Under the pieces are notes generated by a model, which saw only the letters and a list, made by a program, of their open reading frames with translations, did no database searches and was not told the DNA's origin. Of a stretch of DNA of 64,000 nucleotides, positions 61,314 through 64,000 are shown piece by piece (the stretch's first letter is position 1; each line of letters opens with the position of its first letter). A program made the translations under genes and the position numbers. This DNA comes from Sipunculus nudus (lineage: Eukaryota; Annelida; Sipuncula; Golfingiida; Sipunculidae): contig CM049315.1 in the NCBI GenBank assembly GCA_026874595.1, forward strand, positions 6,384,664 to 6,448,663, read 5' to 3'.

Positions 61314-61932
61314 AGGTAGTATCTAACTGGACTGCGACAGCTTGTGACTAGTTGAAACTTGAAGACACAACAATTGCGAGAAAATACGCGAATTAGCGAC
61401 AATTTTCACTTGCAATCACACTGAATAGTATTTACGACATTTGCGAATATCGTACGAGTGTTTGGCCCAAAATTCGGCTGGAGCTCGTATACCCGTGGTG
61501 CGAATGTCGTGCGATGTTCACAAGACATTCGCACGGCATTTGTGAAATATTCGCACGACCATTCGCGATCAGAAAGTCAGATTCTCATTTTTTTCTCAAA
61601 ATATTCGCAATGTAGTTGCATAGGTCGCAAACCCCTCTCAAAGTTGTCTCGCAGTTTTGCGATTCCTGTTTCGCAGAAACTGGCTTGAGAATAGTTCGAG
61701 ACGTGTTTGAGACGGGTTTGAGACACAAGCGACGCCTCTGCGACTATTTTGCGAGAAATTTCGTTTTGCGAATTTTTTTAACTTTCAAAATTTGTGCGAC
61801 ATGTTAGCGACACTTTGCGAATCACGCGAGTGAAATGAGAACCGCCGCGAATGTTACGACTCTTTTGAGACTCTCTCGCGAATGATTTCGCAATTTGTCG
61901 CAAAGCTGTCGCAGCCCAATGAGATACAGGCT
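61314..61932. mobile_element. MITE, 619 bp, TCGC-rich, TAA target duplication
   Basis: Flanked by TAA (61311-61313 and 61933-61935). The related repeat at 58437 has a single TAA at this position. Inverted ends of about 40 bases: left AGGTAGTATCTAACTGGACT then GCGACAGCTT; right, reversed, AGCCTGTATCTCATTGGGCT then GCGACAGCTT. The interior is packed with TTCGC/GCGAA words. No transposase. The 3-bp TWA-type duplication suggests a PIF/Harbinger-like origin (inference). Confidence 0.75.
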
Positions 61933-62274
61933 TAAGATACCACGCTTGCTGAAAACTTCCGGTGCGAGCGTGGTCTCTGACCTCTTAAATATTCCAGTCA
62001 CATGACTACAGATTTACGATCTGGATTATTTTCTGGTGCACTTAACCACGGGAGACTCTGAGGAAGGTTTACTGCTCCAGTAGCCTATAAACTTGTATAA
62101 ATGTTCAGCTACGTGAGGTGTGAGTGAACGTGTTGTAAAAAAAAATCACTTATCACGCATCTCAGTTCTATAGAACTCTACAAGATCAGTAATAGATTTA
62201 GATATGCTACTTTCAGAATATACTTTTCAAAAAGAGTACTCAGAACCTGTTGTATAAAAACACGAACAGATGAA

Positions 62275-62621
62275 CTTTGGACAAATTGAAGTCACGATTT
62301 GGCGAGACTCTCGCGACTCTCACCCTTGTGTCGCGTATAATTTATATCTCTGAACTTATTCCTGGGATTATTATGGATGTGAATATAATAATAAAAATAG
62401 CAAAGTCCAACATTCGGGGAGGTTTGCAATTCACATACACGAAGAACAGTCGACGAAACGAACAAAACGAATGTCCAACGAGTCTAGGGAACAAATTCTT
62501 GCGGACATTGCGCGACACATGTCATTCTTTTGCGCATTTTTTTGCGAATAACGAACGTACTGCGACATGTGTACCTATGTCGCGTGATTATCTTGCGACC
62601 GGCGATCCGACCGCCACTTAG
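62275..62621 (+). other. Second TCGCG-rich block with a 114-codon open frame
   Basis: Contains GCGAGACTCTCGCGACTCTC, TTGCGCGACA, TTTTTTGCGAATAACG and TTATCTTGCGACC, word use like the MITE at 61314. The open frame 62277-62621 has no recognisable domain and is probably fortuitous. No termini identified. Confidence 0.4.
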
Positions 62622-63099
62622 AATATTTAAATCCTTGAAATGCATTTTAGTACATTGCCAGCATCAGTTATTATCGAGAGGTCAGTGATGACCAGAAGAT
62701 GGACCAGCGAGCTCTCAAACCTGTCCGAACTGGCCATGCATGTACGAATAGGAAGCTATTTTTTGTAATGTATTTTTTTCCAGTTGAGGTAACCGCCTCA
62801 ATTTTTTAAATGCTAACTAAACTAAATATATGTACATCTGCAGAATTCCATTCCGGTTTCGGACTTCGTGACAGGGCAGTATCACACGCTTCCTCACATA
62901 CGCAAATTCCTCCATAAACTAAATAGATTCATGCAAATGGCAAAACTGTTTACATTGTCATATGGAGTTGTCGTCCAGAAATATGGCCAAATGGCTATAA
63001 AGGACGTTTATGTAAAATATTCTTATATTCTTATAATTTTATCTTATACATTTATCTATGTGTCTTGACATACTCTTTATACTAACAAGGTTAAAGAGA

Positions 63100-63790
63100 T
63101 AAATAGGTATATGCTAGCTTCTCAAATTGATCTCTGACCAAGAAACGTCAGATTTAGCAGATATATTTGACCATTTATCAATATTTTGAATTTATACTGG
63201 AAAAACAAGGTCTAACCGCAATGACCGCTGTAATTTCCATTAAAAAAAACAAAACAATCAAAATCAGGCATTTGTTCCGATGGTCTTTTAACATTCTTGA
63301 CCATATAAACCTATGTCTAGATATCATATTTTCCAAATATATTTTAATGATTTTCAATGTTTTCCAATGAGAATATTATAAAAAGTAGAATTTCCATTAA
63401 TGGCATCCCAAATTTGCATATTTAATTTCAGTTAAACCATTATTAACATGCCTTCATTTAAATCTTTGACTATGAACACTTAGGTCTAGATACACTGTTT
63501 GACCAATAATCATGGTTAGTTTTTCAGATATTGAGGAAAGTAGATTTTCAATCAATGGCGGCTCTACATTGCAAATTTAAATTAAAATGTAAACTAAACC
63601 GTTTGTAATATGGTTTTATTTGAACCTTTGTTCATGAAAACATAGGTCGTGACACAATGTTTGACCGGTTACCAAGATTTTTTCTTGAGATATTGTGGAA
63701 GGTAGATTTTTCATCAAGACGACCCTAACTTGCATATTTATATCTAAAATAGTGACTACAAAGACAAACTTCTATAGACATTTCATAAGT
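63100..63790 (+). repeat. Degenerate tandem repeat, about 165-bp unit
   Basis: Four diverged copies with TAGGTCTAGATACACTGTTT-like segments at about 63310, 63478 and 63642, each near ATTTTCCATTAA/ATTTTCAATCAA and TTGCATATTTA. It runs towards the window end. 62622-63099 and 63791-64000 show nothing recognisable. Confidence 0.75.
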
Positions 63791-64000
63791 ACCCCTACTG
63801 GTATCTCGACTGTATCCTAGATTGTGCATAATAACACAAAATAATAAAGAATGCATTTTAGCTTTATTGATTTCATTGTATCTTTTGCTTCAAACCTGCA
63901 AATGTCGTTATAAGAGCATGTTATTTGTGTGACTGAATTTGCTGGAAATATTTATCGATTTAATATATGATAAAATATAGGATCCTGATAATGCAAGAAG

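Larger units (their letters stand above)
58437..62015 (-). mobile_element. DIRS/Ngaro-like tyrosine-recombinase retrotransposon, deleted
   Basis: Bounded by two direct repeats of about 85-95 bases sharing TTGCACGTAACTAAGATACC, GAAAACTTCCGGTGCGA and ATTCCAGTCAC: 58437-58535, and 61300-61313 joined to 61933-62015. Read on the minus strand from the right: a possible gag remnant, then RNase H tail and tyrosine recombinase. The reverse transcriptase is missing between about 60520 and 60330. A 619-bp MITE splits the right repeat. Confidence 0.7.

Overview
The window is AT-rich animal DNA carrying one spliced gene on the minus strand inside a dense accumulation of transposable elements. I could run no searches; every identity below comes from reading motifs. 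The repeat content points to a lophotrochozoan, most likely a mollusc and perhaps a bivalve: non-autonomous elements with an internal tandem core, an (ACGG)n tract and subterminal inverted repeats, resembling the pearl/Helentron-associated elements of bivalves. That taxonomic call is inference.

The gene is a PSTPIP-type F-BAR protein. Eleven coding exons, all with GT-AG borders and matching phases, run from the start codon at 45556 down to the stop at 7698. They total 1332 bases (443 residues plus stop). The order is an N-terminal extension, an F-BAR domain, the conserved APVVYENFY segment that follows the F-BAR in vertebrate PSTPIP proteins, and a proline-rich tail with ten PAHG tetrapeptides. 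No SH3 exon was found, so the layout is like PSTPIP2 rather than PSTPIP1.

From left to right: 1-4300 is a family I element split by a nested family II element. 4400-6676 is a family I copy in reverse. 6677-7697 is the likely 3' UTR and flank. 7698-19330 holds exons 11 to 5, with introns that contain a family II element with AGGTCA repeats, a minisatellite at 12.2 kb, a 41-bp satellite at 14.06-15.79 kb and further family II copies. The 11-kb intron 4 (19331-30364) holds a family I copy, a 145-bp tandem array cut by a 1.1-kb solo LTR, and a 1.78-kb TA-flanked DNA element inserted in a 34-bp minisatellite. 30365-37231 holds exons 4 to 2, a complete family I element and a complete family II element. 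Intron 1 (37232-45415) holds two broken LINE fragments. Exon 1 is at 45416-45556.

Upstream of the gene are another broken LINE (45.9-47.8 kb), G-rich and (CT)n/(TA)n tracts, and about 9 kb in which I recognise almost nothing. A family II element follows at 57.2-58.4 kb. Next is a DIRS/Ngaro-like tyrosine-recombinase retrotransposon that has lost its reverse transcriptase, with a 619-bp TCGC-rich MITE sitting inside one of its flanking repeats. The window ends in a 165-bp tandem repeat. I see no second host gene, no certain tRNA or rRNA, and nothing bacterial.
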